DNA of 64,000 nucleotides, from assembly GCA_947491985.1 (NCBI GenBank), contig CANLLR010000004.1, forward strand, positions 1 through 64,000. Reading direction: 5' to 3'. How positions within the stretch are numbered: the stretch's first letter is position 1; each line of letters begins with the position of its first letter. The position numbers and the translations under genes were made by a program. This document shows, piece by piece, positions 1 to 9,075 of the stretch. Under the pieces are notes generated by a model, which was not told the DNA's origin, did not search any database, and was given only the letters and a program-made list of their open reading frames with translations. The stretch is from Flavobacteriaceae bacterium. Its GTDB lineage: Bacteria; Bacteroidota; Bacteroidia; Flavobacteriales; Flavobacteriaceae.

Positions 1-1
1 T

Positions 2-517
2 TTGGATGAAATCGGCCGAGGAACTAGCACGTATGATGGTATTTCGATAGCATGGGCAATTGCCGAGTTTTTACATGAAAATCCAGCGCGTCCTAAAACC
101 TTATTCGCAACGCATTATCACGAATTGAATGAAATGAGTGAATTGCTTCCTCGAATTCAAAATTACAATGTATCAGTTAAGGAGTTAAAAGACACGGTTC
201 TTTTTATTCGAAAACTAGTAAAAGGAGGTAGCGCTCATAGTTTTGGAATACATGTAGCTAAAATGGCGGGAATGCCGCAATTAGTGATTCAAAAAGCACA
301 AAAGTTATTAAAGAAATTAGAGAGAGACCATTCTGCGGATGTGTTACACGGTATAAAAAGTGCTAAAGAGGATGTGCAGTTGAGTATTTTTAATCTTGAC
401 AATCCTGTATTGGAAGAGATTAAGGAAGAAATATTGAATTTGGATATCAATATTTTGACACCTGTAGAGGCGCTAATGAAATTAAACGAAATAAAAAGGA
501 TGTTGCAAAATAAGTAA
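2..517 (+). CDS. mutS: DNA mismatch repair protein MutS, C-terminal part (truncated by window start)
   Basis: [13 protein letters not shown] Walker [27 protein letters not shown] motifs; 5' end outside window. Confidence 0.97.
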   Translation: MDEIGRGTSTYDGISIAWAIAEFLHENPARPKTLFATHYHELNEMSELLPRIQNYNVSVKELKDTVLFIRKLVKGGSAHSFGIHVAKMAGMPQLVIQKAQKLLKKLERDHSADVLHGIKSAKEDVQLSIFNLDNPVLEEIKEEILNLDINILTPVEALMKLNEIKRMLQNK

Positions 518-570
518 TGAAAGGGTTATCAGTAGGTTAACTTTTCTGTTTGTTTTTTTATAAAAAAAGC

Positions 571-601
571 TTTGTATAATTCATTTTAAGTGTTACATTT
601 G
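571..601 (+). promoter_or_regulatory. Bacteroidota-type promoter for the tRNA-Gly/tRNA-Leu pair
   Basis: TTTG (571-574), 19-nt spacer, TACATTTG (594-601) matches the TTTG/TAnnTTTG consensus. Confidence 0.6.
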
Positions 602-648
602 CATCCGCAATACCGAACAAGTATTGATGTTCTTACAAAATTTGAAAT

Positions 649-721
649 GCGAAAATAGCTCAGTTGGTAGAGCGCGACCTTGCCAAGGTCGAGGTCGCGG
701 GTTCGAGCCCCGTTTTTCGCT
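649..721 (+). tRNA. tRNA-Gly (anticodon GCC)
   Basis: Cloverleaf: GCGAAAA/TTTTCGC acceptor, AGCTCAGTTGGTAGAGC D-arm, CTTGCCAAG anticodon loop, GGTTCGAGCCC T-arm. Confidence 0.97.
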
Positions 722-750
722 CTTTACCATAGAATTAATTTATTTAATTC

Positions 751-767
751 AACTGCTCTAATGGTGA
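751..767 (+). repeat. Partial copy of tRNA-Leu 5' end
   Basis: aactgctcTAatggtga matches 815-831 aactgctcGGatggtga at 15/17. Confidence 0.5.
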
Positions 768-818
768 CCTATTTAATTAATTTTTTTTAAAAATTAGATA
801 GTAACCAAAAAGCAAACT

Positions 819-904
819 GCTCGGATGGTGAAATTGGTAGACACGCTGGACTTAAAATCCAGTGAACAGCAATGTTCGTGCGGGTTCAAGTCCCGCTCTG
901 AGTA
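819..904 (+). tRNA. tRNA-Leu (anticodon UAA)
   Basis: GCTCGGA/TCTGAGT acceptor with G-U pairs, CTGGA-CTTAAAA-TCCAG anticodon arm, long variable arm, GGGTTCAAGTCCC T-arm. Confidence 0.96.
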
Positions 905-905
905 C

Positions 906-939
906 AAAAGCTCCTTTCTTTATAGATTGGAGCTTTTTT
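906..939 (+). terminator. Intrinsic terminator after tRNA-Leu
   Basis: AAAAGCTCC ... GGAGCTTTTTT. Confidence 0.8.
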
Positions 940-1242
940 GTTTTTATAAAAAATAAGGATATGTTTTTTGTTTGTATAATTCATTTTTCAAAACTCGATA
1001 GTTATTATATTGGTACGACTGATGATGTTGTAGAAAGAGTAAATGAGCATATTGAAGTTCTTTATAAAGGCGCTATACCTCTAAAGGAATACCTTGGGTT
1101 TTGTTTTTAATTTTAAAAGTAAAAAGTTGTGAGTTGACGTATAAATTAGAATCGTTTATAAAGAGAATGAAATCTAAAAAATTTATTGAAAGTGTTATTG
1201 AAAATCCAGCAATTTTTGAAGAAATTCAAAGTAAGTTTAGTT

Positions 1243-1312
1243 GGGTTCAATCTCTAAGCTACGGGACCGTACTCAGCACAAAAGCTCCTTTATTTTCGAC
1301 TAGAGCTTTTTT
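1243..1312 (+). repeat. Second, degenerate copy of tRNA-Leu 3' end plus terminator
   Basis: gggttcaa (1243-1250 vs 882-889) and acaaaagctccttt (1278-1291 vs 904-917) identical; AAAAGCTC...GAGCTTTT hairpin follows. Confidence 0.75.
1280..1312 (+). terminator. Intrinsic terminator inside the duplicated tRNA-Leu tail
   Basis: AAAAGCTC ... GAGCTTTTTT. Confidence 0.7.
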
Positions 1313-1330
1313 GTTTTATGAGGTAAAAGA

Positions 1331-1362
1331 AAAACCCCAATCTATTACAGGTGGGGTTTTTA
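1331..1362. terminator. Intrinsic terminator, probably bidirectional
   Basis: AAAACCCC ... GGGGTTTTTA. Confidence 0.6.
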
Positions 1363-1401
1363 TATATTTTACTTATTAAATACGAAAATTCATTATATGA
1401 C

Positions 1402-1437
1402 AAAGCCATCTCGCAAAGCGGATGGCTTTAAAATTTT
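1402..1437. terminator. Intrinsic terminator, probably bidirectional
   Basis: AAAGCCATC tcgcaaagcg GATGGCTTT hairpin. Confidence 0.6.
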
Positions 1438-1457
1438 TAAAAACAATTAGTTTCTAA

Positions 1458-1673
1458 TTATTTTTTTACTTCTTCAGCAGGTGCAGCAGTAGCGTCAGCA
1501 GGTGCAGCAGTTGTGTCAACAACAGTAGTGTCAGCAACAGGAGCCTCTTCAACAACAGAAGCAGTGTCAACAGCAGTTGTGTCAGCAGTAGCGTCAGCAG
1601 CAGCATCAGCTTGTTTACAAGATACTACAGTTAATGCAGCAACGATAGCTAAACTTAAAAATACTTTTTTCAT
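1458..1673 (-). CDS. Small Ala/Thr/Asp-rich low-complexity lipoprotein
   Basis: MKKVFLSLAIVAALTVVSC lipobox followed by ADTT/VDTT/APADA repeats. Confidence 0.75.
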   Translation of the reverse strand: MKKVFLSLAIVAALTVVSCKQADAAADATADTTAVDTASVVEEAPVADTTVVDTTAAPADATAAPAEEVKK

Positions 1674-1829
1674 CTTAATTATTATAAAAGGTTAATTATT
1701 AATTCGGAGCAAAGATATAAATTTTTTTTATTCGTAAAACTTTTATTTAACTTTTTTTAAAAATTTTATCTCTGAATTCCGAAAAACTTATTTACAAATT
1801 TCGTGCCAAACTCTTAAAATATGTTAAAA

Positions 1830-3977
1830 TTATTTTTTATTAGCTGGATAGATGATTTTCAATTCGTTAATGATGTTTTGAGCTCCCGCAAATTTATCAA
1901 TTACAAATAATATGTACCGTGCATCGACCATAATATTTCTACAAATATCGGGTGAGTAATAAATATCGCTCATTGTTCCTTCCCAAACGCGATCAAAATT
2001 CAAACCGATTAAATTTCCTTTGGCATCCAAAGCTGGACTTCCAGAATTTCCTCCTGTAGTATGATTAGTAGCGATGAAACACACAGGCATTTTTCCATTT
2101 ACCCCATATTTTCCATAATCTTTAGCGTTATACAAATCAACAAGTTTTTTAGGGACATCAAATTCATAATCTCCAGGAACATATTTTTCCATAACACCAT
2201 CTAGAGTAGTGAAAGGCTCATAATAAGTAGCATCATTTGGTTTGTAGCCTTTTACTTTACCATACGTGACACGCAAGGTGCTATTGGCATCAGGGAAAAT
2301 TCGTGCTGATTTAGGACTCAATTCTAGAATGGCTTTCATGTACGTTCTTTGCACCGCTATGTTTTTTAAATTCAGTTCGTCGAATTTGGGTAGTACGTTT
2401 TTAGAATACGCTTCCGACATCGATTTGATCAATTGATAGCCTTTGTCGTTGTTCATTTTTTCTAAAACGGTTTTAGAATCGCCTTCAATTAATTGTAGAA
2501 ATCCATTTAATGAAGTTAATTTTGAATTTTCATAGATGTCTGCTGTCAATTTTGATGTGTCTGTATTTTGCAATGATGTAGGTAAAAACTGCTTTGGTGA
2601 TTTGGTAGCATACAAACCTATCAATTGCTCGAACACATTTCGATCTACTTCGGCATTATAATCTATATAAAAATCGGCAATGCCTTTTGATAAATTGTTT
2701 TTTCTGTCTGTAAATGATTGTTCGCCTTTCGACGCTAAAAGTTGCTCTAATTGCACTAATTTATAACCAACACTAAGCAATTCCGAATTTCGTAACGCTA
2801 CTTCTGTAAAATAATCTCTCGCCAAAGCATACTCTTTAATTTCAGTATAATTTTTTTCGAATTCAGCTAATAGATTTCCATATTCGGCTTGCTTTCCAGC
2901 TTTAACAACTTTCTGTTGAAAATCGGCTTCAAATTTTTTCTTTACTCCAACAGCGTCCGATTTTTTTAACCCTTTAGTTTCACCAATCCATTTTTTCCAG
3001 TAATTGGCAACGCTTGCGTATTTGGAAGCATACTGAATTTTAATTGCTTGGTCTTTTCGCATGAAACGATCTTGTACTTTTAAAGCGGCGTCACGCACTT
3101 CAACCTTTGCGGGGTTTAGTGTCGACACAATTTGTTCGACTGCAATGGCTGGCAAATATTCTTGCGTTCTTCCAGGATATCCAACTACCATGGTAAAATC
3201 GTTTTCCTTTAAACCTGCGATAGAAATTGGAAGCGAATGTTTGGGTTTGTACGGAACGTTTTCTGCAGAATAGGCGGCTGGACGATTGTTTTTGTCGGCA
3301 TAAATTCGGAACAACGAAAAATCACCTGTATGACGAGGCCAAACCCAATTGTCGGTGTCGGAGCCAAATTTTCCAATCGAACTTGGTGGTGCGCCAACCA
3401 AACGAACGTCTTTGTAGCTTTCTACAACAAATAATAAATATTGATTTCCGTCGTAAAAGGTCCGAATACGATTTTCTTGCCACGATTCTTTAACCGAATT
3501 TTTAACCAAATCGGCAATATTTTGCTGAATTTTCTTTTGTTTATAAGCTTCAAATGGTAATTCCGATGTTCCTTCCAAAATTTTCGAAGTAACATCTTCA
3601 ATCCTTACAACGAAAGTTACTTCCAAATCTTTGTTGACCAATTCCTCTTCCATTTTATAGGCCCAAAATCCGTCTTGAAGGTAATCGTGTTGCACTGTCG
3701 AATGGTTTTGAATGATATCAAATCCACAATGGTGATTGGTTAAAATTAATCCCTTATCCGAAATAACTTCTGCCGTACATCCGCCATTAAATTGAGGAAC
3801 GGCGTCTTTTATACTCGATGAATTAACAGCATAAATGTCATCGGTAGAAATTTTCATTCCCAATGCTTTCATTTCCGATTCGTTCATTCCTTTAAGTAAT
3901 GACGGAATCCACATGCCGCCTTGTTGGGCATGCACTTGAATAACAAAGAGAACAAGAAGTAATTTTATAACTTTCAT
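1830..3977 (-). CDS. S46 family peptidase (dipeptidyl-peptidase 7/11-like)
   Basis: GGMWIPSLL, FNGGCTAEVISDKGLILTNHHCGF and TTGGNSGSPALDAKGNLIGLNFDRVWEG motifs. Confidence 0.93.
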   Translation of the reverse strand: MKVIKLLLVLFVIQVHAQQGGMWIPSLLKGMNESEMKALGMKISTDDIYAVNSSSIKDAVPQFNGGCTAEVISDKGLILTNHHCGFDIIQNHSTVQHDYLQDGFWAYKMEEELVNKDLEVTFVVRIEDVTSKILEGTSELPFEAYKQKKIQQNIADLVKNSVKESWQENRIRTFYDGNQYLLFVVESYKDVRLVGAPPSSIGKFGSDTDNWVWPRHTGDFSLFRIYADKNNRPAAYSAENVPYKPKHSLPISIAGLKENDFTMVVGYPGRTQEYLPAIAVEQIVSTLNPAKVEVRDAALKVQDRFMRKDQAIKIQYASKYASVANYWKKWIGETKGLKKSDAVGVKKKFEADFQQKVVKAGKQAEYGNLLAEFEKNYTEIKEYALARDYFTEVALRNSELLSVGYKLVQLEQLLASKGEQSFTDRKNNLSKGIADFYIDYNAEVDRNVFEQLIGLYATKSPKQFLPTSLQNTDTSKLTADIYENSKLTSLNGFLQLIEGDSKTVLEKMNNDKGYQLIKSMSEAYSKNVLPKFDELNLKNIAVQRTYMKAILELSPKSARIFPDANSTLRVTYGKVKGYKPNDATYYEPFTTLDGVMEKYVPGDYEFDVPKKLVDLYNAKDYGKYGVNGKMPVCFIATNHTTGGNSGSPALDAKGNLIGLNFDRVWEGTMSDIYYSPDICRNIMVDARYILFVIDKFAGAQNIINELKIIYPANKK

Positions 3978-4030
3978 AAGTAATAGTTTTTATAGATGGT
4001 GCAAGTTAGTATTTTAGATTTTTTATAAAA

Positions 4031-5290
4031 TCAATTTAAGTTTTCATTAAGAATATGTTTCAAAATCACATCAGTGGCGCCTTTATTCATTTGAACAAAA
4101 GTGCTGCAAATATGTCCTTTTTCATAGCGAACATCGCGGTTGTTGATTAAAACATTAAAAGCGTCATTCAGTTCTTTTGAATTGGAAACCGACAAACAAC
4201 CTTCCATGTGAACCAAAGCTGTAGCTTCTGCAAAATGTGAATAATTGGGTCCAATAACAATTGGCACTCCAAAAGTAGCGGGCTCTAAAATGTTGTGAAC
4301 TCCAGGATTCCCGAATCCTCCACCTACATAAGCAATATCGGCATAACTATAAATTTTGGTCAGAATTCCGATAGTGTCGATAATAAATACTTGAAAATCA
4401 CCTAAATTCCGATGTTCCTTTTCAGAAAATAATACGGTAGCTTTTGTGATTTGTGATTTTAGGTTTGCGATTTGTTCCGATTTTATGTTGTGTGGTGCAA
4501 TGATAAATTTTAAATCTTCCGGTGCATTGTTAATGTAATTCAGCAAAATTGCTTCCTCTTTTGGCCACGAACTTCCAATCACAATTGTTGTCATTCCGAC
4601 ATTGGAGGAATCTCTTTTGAATTGTTCTATAAAATCGAGTGAATTATTGCGTTCTAATATCGAAACCACACGATCAAAACGAGTGTCTCCCGAAATTTGC
4701 ACGTTTGTAAATCCGATACGGTGCAATAGATTTTTCGACTTTTCGGTTTGTACAAAAAAGAAGTCAAATGTTTTCAAAGCGTTTTTATAGAATCCGCCAT
4801 ACCATTTGAAAAACGCTTGATTTTCTCTAAAAATACCTGAAATCAAATACGTTCTAATATTTGCTTTTTGAAGTGCATTCAAATAATTTGGCCAAAATTC
4901 ATATTTAATAAAGAAAACCATTTCGGGATGCAGTACTTCAAGAAATCGTTTTGCGTTCGCTATAGTGTCTAAAGGTAAATATACTGTGGCGTCAGCAATA
5001 GTATTGTTTTTTCTAACTTCATAACCAGAAGGCGAAAAAAAAGTAATTACAATTTTATGATTCGGATACTGTTTTTTTATTTGTTCTATCACTGGTAAAC
5101 CTTGCTCGTATTCGCCTAATGAAGCAGCGTGAAACCAAATCGTTTTGTCGGTTGGATTAATTTTGCTTTGTAATAGTTCGAAAACAGGTTTTCTTCCGTT
5201 GACAAATAGTTTCAATTTCGGACTAAAAAATGCCAATAATTTTAAAACTTGCGCAGCGAAACAGACAATTAAATTGTATAAAAAAAGCAT
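4031..5290 (-). CDS. waaA: 3-deoxy-D-manno-octulosonic acid transferase
   Basis: IWFHAASLGEYEQGLPVI, TFFSPSGYEVRKN, YVGGGFG..GVHNILEPATFGVPIVIGPNY; likely start MLFLYN at 5290, longer ORF to 5338 possible. Confidence 0.92.
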   Translation of the reverse strand: MLFLYNLIVCFAAQVLKLLAFFSPKLKLFVNGRKPVFELLQSKINPTDKTIWFHAASLGEYEQGLPVIEQIKKQYPNHKIVITFFSPSGYEVRKNNTIADATVYLPLDTIANAKRFLEVLHPEMVFFIKYEFWPNYLNALQKANIRTYLISGIFRENQAFFKWYGGFYKNALKTFDFFFVQTEKSKNLLHRIGFTNVQISGDTRFDRVVSILERNNSLDFIEQFKRDSSNVGMTTIVIGSSWPKEEAILLNYINNAPEDLKFIIAPHNIKSEQIANLKSQITKATVLFSEKEHRNLGDFQVFIIDTIGILTKIYSYADIAYVGGGFGNPGVHNILEPATFGVPIVIGPNYSHFAEATALVHMEGCLSVSNSKELNDAFNVLINNRDVRYEKGHICSTFVQMNKGATDVILKHILNENLN

Positions 5291-5324
5291 AGTATTTATT
5301 TGTGTGGCTAAATTAAGTTTTTTT

Positions 5325-5354
5325 GCCACAGATTTCACAGATTCAACAGATTTT
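5325..5354. repeat. GCCACAGATT-type dispersed repeat copy
   Basis: gccacagatttcacagattcaacagatttt; related to 29654-29705. Confidence 0.5.
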
Positions 5355-5402
5355 AAACACGGTGCTGTTTTGAAATTATAATTTTACCTAAGACTCTTAC
5401 TA

Positions 5403-5450
5403 ACTAGCCCCGATTGAAGGAAACGATGCGCGTGAGGAAAACGGGAAAAA
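5403..5450. repeat. ACTAGCCC-type intergenic repeat (short copy)
   Basis: actagccccgattgaaggaaacg, shares its 5' half with actagcccaggttgcaatggaaagc at 24722. Confidence 0.5.
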
Positions 5451-5525
5451 TGAACACAAAAAACCCCGAACCATTCGTTACTAATAATAAGAAAAAGCAT
5501 ACTTTTGTATTTCAATTTTTTTAGA

Positions 5526-6656
5526 ATGAGAAAACTACAAATGGTTGACTTAAAAAGTCAATACGAAAAAATAAAAGAAGCCGTAAATACTTCCATTCAA
5601 GAGGTTTTAGAAACAAATACGTATATAAACGGACCTTTGGTACACCAATTTCAAAAGGATTTGGAAGACTACTTGGGCGTAAAACACGTTATTCCTTGTG
5701 CCAACGGAACCGATGCCTTACAAATTGCCATGATGGGATTGGATTTAAAACCAGGTGATGAGGTAATTACCGCCGATTTTACTTTTGCAGCCACTGTAGA
5801 AGTAATCGCTTTGTTGCAATTAAAGCCCGTTTTGGTGGATGTGGATAGGAATAATATGAACATTTCATTAGAAGGAATTCGTCGTGCTATCTCGCCAAAA
5901 ACCAAAGCCATTGTGCCAGTGCATTTGTTTGGTCGCGCTGCCAATATGGACGCAATCATGGAAATTGCAGCCGAGTACAATTTGTATGTTATTGAAGATA
6001 ATGCACAAGCAATTGGAGCCGATTACACTTCAAAAGACGGTTCTAAAAAGAAAGTTGGAACCATTGGACACGTGGGTGCAACTTCGTTTTTTCCTTCTAA
6101 AAATTTAGGATGTTATGGTGATGGTGGAGCGATTTTTACCAATGATGATGCGTTGGCGCATACGTTACGAGGTATTGTAAATCACGGAATGTACGAGCGT
6201 TATCATCATGATGTAGTGGGAGTGAACTCGCGTTTGGATAGTATTCAAGCTGGAGTTTTAAAAGTAAAATTACCATATTTGGATACGTACAACAAAGCAC
6301 GTCAAGATGCGGCTAGAAAATACAGTTTGGCACTTAGTGTGAATCCAAATATTTGGGCACCGACTATTTGTGAAAGCTGCGATTGTCATGTGTTTCATCA
6401 GTATGTTATTCGCATTTTAAACGGAAAACGCGACGGTTTGTTAGACCATTTACAAAGCAAAGGAATTCCGTGTGCGATTTATTACCCAATTCCATTGCAC
6501 AGTCAAAAAGCCTACGCCGATTCGCGTTACAAACAAGAAGATTTTCCAGTAACCAATCAATTGTGTAAAGAAGTAATCGCTTTGCCAATGCACACCGAAT
6601 TGGATGATGAGCAGATTCAGTTTATTATAGATAGTGTTTTAGAATATATAAATTAG
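5526..6656 (+). CDS. DegT/DnrJ/EryC1/StrS family PLP-dependent aminotransferase
   Basis: PCANGTDALQIAMMGLDLKPGDEVI, VIEDNAQAIGA, FFPSKNLGCYGDGGAIFT motifs. Confidence 0.95.
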   Translation: MRKLQMVDLKSQYEKIKEAVNTSIQEVLETNTYINGPLVHQFQKDLEDYLGVKHVIPCANGTDALQIAMMGLDLKPGDEVITADFTFAATVEVIALLQLKPVLVDVDRNNMNISLEGIRRAISPKTKAIVPVHLFGRAANMDAIMEIAAEYNLYVIEDNAQAIGADYTSKDGSKKKVGTIGHVGATSFFPSKNLGCYGDGGAIFTNDDALAHTLRGIVNHGMYERYHHDVVGVNSRLDSIQAGVLKVKLPYLDTYNKARQDAARKYSLALSVNPNIWAPTICESCDCHVFHQYVIRILNGKRDGLLDHLQSKGIPCAIYYPIPLHSQKAYADSRYKQEDFPVTNQLCKEVIALPMHTELDDEQIQFIIDSVLEYIN

Positions 6657-6658
6657 AA

Positions 6659-6714
6659 GGTAATTGGGTTATTTGTTAATTCGGTAATTCGAATAACCAA
6701 ACGACCAAATTACC
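6659..6714. repeat. Nested inverted repeat in intergenic spacer
   Basis: GGTAATT(6659)/AATTACC(6708) outer and GGTTATT(6667)/AATAACC(6692) inner arms. Confidence 0.45.
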
Positions 6715-6727
6715 AAAACAACATACA

Positions 6728-7741
6728 ATGAAAATAGTAGTCACAGGAGGATTAGGTTTTATAGGTTCGCATACAGTTGTAGAATTACAAAAGGAAGGTT
6801 TTGAAGTCGTAGCCATTGATAATTTGTCTAACTCATCTGAGAATGTTTTAGACGGTATTGAACGAATTACGGGCAAAAAACCAATTTTCGAAAAAATGGA
6901 TTTGCGAGATAAATCGGCGGTTCGAAATTTCTTTAAAAAACATCCTGATGTTGCTGGAGTCATTCATTTTGCGGCATCAAAAGCAGTAGGTGAAAGTGTC
7001 GAAAATCCGTTATTGTACTACGAAAACAACATCAATACGTTGGTCTATCTTCTACAAGAAGTACAACACTTGTCAAAAGCCAATTTTATTTTTAGTTCGT
7101 CGTGTACGGTTTACGGTCAAGCCGAAAGTATGCCGATTACCGAAGATGCTTCTGTGCAACCTGCGATATCTCCGTATGGAAATACCAAACAAATTGGTGA
7201 AGAAATCATAAACGATGTAGTGAAAGTAACCAACATCAATGCCATATTATTGCGTTATTTTAATCCGATTGGTGCGCATCCTAGTGCTGAAATTGGCGAA
7301 TTACCACTCGGAATTCCACAAAATTTAGTGCCATTTATTACGCAAACTGCTATTGGTTTGCGCGAAAAATTATCCGTTTACGGCAATGATTATCCAACTT
7401 CAGACGGAACAGCTATTCGCGATTACATTCATGTTGTCGATATTGCTAAGGCTCACGTTGTTGCTTTACAACGTTTGTTAGAAAAAAAGAATTCCGATAA
7501 AGTAGAAACCTACAACCTCGGAACAGGAACTGGCAGTTCGGTACTTGAAGTAATTACCACTTTTGAAAAAGTTTCAAATCAAAAAGTCAACTACCAAATT
7601 GTAGCGCGCCGAGAAGGTGATATTACTTCTGCGTATGCCAATACAACTAAGGCTAACGATATTTTAGGTTGGAAAGCAGCATCAAGTTTGGAAGACAGCT
7701 TGGCCAGCGCTTGGAAATGGGAACAAAAAATCAGAAGATAA
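6728..7741 (+). CDS. galE: UDP-glucose 4-epimerase
   Basis: TGGLGFIGSHTVVEL, SSSCTVYG, YGNTKQIGEEI, YFNPIGAHPSAEIGE. Confidence 0.96.
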   Translation: MKIVVTGGLGFIGSHTVVELQKEGFEVVAIDNLSNSSENVLDGIERITGKKPIFEKMDLRDKSAVRNFFKKHPDVAGVIHFAASKAVGESVENPLLYYENNINTLVYLLQEVQHLSKANFIFSSSCTVYGQAESMPITEDASVQPAISPYGNTKQIGEEIINDVVKVTNINAILLRYFNPIGAHPSAEIGELPLGIPQNLVPFITQTAIGLREKLSVYGNDYPTSDGTAIRDYIHVVDIAKAHVVALQRLLEKKNSDKVETYNLGTGTGSSVLEVITTFEKVSNQKVNYQIVARREGDITSAYANTTKANDILGWKAASSLEDSLASAWKWEQKIRR

Positions 7742-7801
7742 TCGGAACTATACTACAAAAGTCTCTTATCTATAATCTATTTGTCTATCATCTTCTTCAA
7801 C

Positions 7802-8725
7802 ATGAACCCAAAAACCGATTTAAAATTAATCTTTTGCTTGATCATTGTCGGAGTTGTTTGGGGAACTACGTATTTGGGGATTCGTGTGGCTGTCGAAACC
7901 ATGCCGCCATGGTACATAACGTCAATTCGACAAGGGATAGCCGCTTTAATCGTTTTAGCTATTTTACTTTATAAAAAACAATTGTCGTGGATGGGTTGGA
8001 ATAATTTTAAATTTCAACTTATTCCATCATTATTGATGATTGTTATTGCTAACGGATTTACAACAATCGCCGAACAATCGTTGCCCAGTGGGTTAACGTC
8101 GATAATGAGCGCGTTATCTCCAGTTGTGATTTTTATTGGCGGTATATTTTTCGGAATTGAAAAGCTAAGTCTGAAAGGCTTTGTTGGAGTTCTATTAGGA
8201 TTTCTTGGCGTCATTTTTATTTTTAGAGATGGATTGGGCGACTTACTGGATCCGAATTACAAAACCGGAATGCTGTTTTTAAGTATTGCTATTTTGAGTT
8301 GGTCGGCCGGAACGGTTTTTACTAAAAAGCACACGCACAAATCCAATAACATTACGTTGAATTTATTGTACCAATTTTCTATTGCAACAGTGGTTCAAAT
8401 TGTACTCGCTTTGATTTTTTCACCAAATGTTGATGTAAACGAATGGAGTTCACGAAGCATGATTGCCACATTGTATTTGGCCATTTTTGGTTCGGTTTTG
8501 GCGTTCTTTTGTTACCATTATGCTTTAAAAAGAGTAACCGCTTTGCAAGTGTCTATCTTAAATTATATCAATACAATTATTGCCGTTTTCTTGGGTTGGT
8601 TGTTGTTGGATGAAGTAATTACATTTGATTTTATTATCGCTACACTTTTGATAATTTTGGGTGTCTTTATCATTAATTATAAGAAGAGTAAAGAAAGTAC
8701 ATACGATAATAAATTGGTAAAATAA
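7802..8725 (+). CDS. EamA/DMT family transporter
   Basis: About ten TM helices, GVVWGTTYLGIRVAV N-terminus, duplicated EamA-like halves. Confidence 0.9.
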   Translation: MNPKTDLKLIFCLIIVGVVWGTTYLGIRVAVETMPPWYITSIRQGIAALIVLAILLYKKQLSWMGWNNFKFQLIPSLLMIVIANGFTTIAEQSLPSGLTSIMSALSPVVIFIGGIFFGIEKLSLKGFVGVLLGFLGVIFIFRDGLGDLLDPNYKTGMLFLSIAILSWSAGTVFTKKHTHKSNNITLNLLYQFSIATVVQIVLALIFSPNVDVNEWSSRSMIATLYLAIFGSVLAFFCYHYALKRVTALQVSILNYINTIIAVFLGWLLLDEVITFDFIIATLLIILGVFIINYKKSKESTYDNKLVK

Positions 8726-8760
8726 AAAAATCCCCATAACGATTATGAGGATTTCTTTTG
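8726..8760. terminator. Bidirectional intrinsic terminator between convergent genes
   Basis: AAATCCcCATAA cga TTATGaGGATTT. Confidence 0.7.
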
Positions 8761-8761
8761 A

Positions 8762-8992
8762 TTACTTCTTAGAAGCTTCTTTTAACTTTTCGCCACCTTC
8801 TTCAAGTGCTTCTCCCGTTTTCGCTTGAACCGTGTCAATTACTTCACCTGTTTCGGTAGCTAAGGTGTCCATTTCTTGCTCCACATCGTTTCCTACTGCT
8901 TCTGTAGCATCTTCAACTTTGTCTTTTGTTTTGTCTTGGCAAGACACCATTGCAACAGCTACAAAAGCGATTGCTAAAATTGTTTTTTTCAT
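8762..8992 (-). CDS. Small charged lipoprotein with amphipathic repeats
   Basis: MKKTILAIAFVAVAMVSC lipobox; K/E/D/T-rich repeats. Confidence 0.75.
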   Translation of the reverse strand: MKKTILAIAFVAVAMVSCQDKTKDKVEDATEAVGNDVEQEMDTLATETGEVIDTVQAKTGEALEEGGEKLKEASKK

Positions 8993-9075
8993 TTTTAAAA
9001 AAGATTAAGATTAATAACAATCTTCGCAATGCAAATGGAGTGCCAAAAAGTAGGAAAGAGCTATTTAAAAAAAAA

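Larger units (their letters stand above)
961..1379 (+). pseudogene. GIY-YIG nuclease family protein, frameshifted
   Basis: MFFVCIIHFSKLDSYYIGTTDDVVERVNEH in one frame, then YKLESFIKRMKSKKFIESVIENP in another; break near 1095-1110. Confidence 0.8.

Noticed and set aside
862-960. N-terminal extension of the 862-1110 ORF (MNSNVRAGSSPALSTKAPFF...)
   Set aside because: It overlaps tRNA-Leu and its terminator; the plausible GIY-YIG start is the ATG at 961.
1513-1695. Ser/Thr/Ala-rich + strand ORF
   Set aside because: Antisense shadow of the repetitive lipoprotein gene at 1458-1673.
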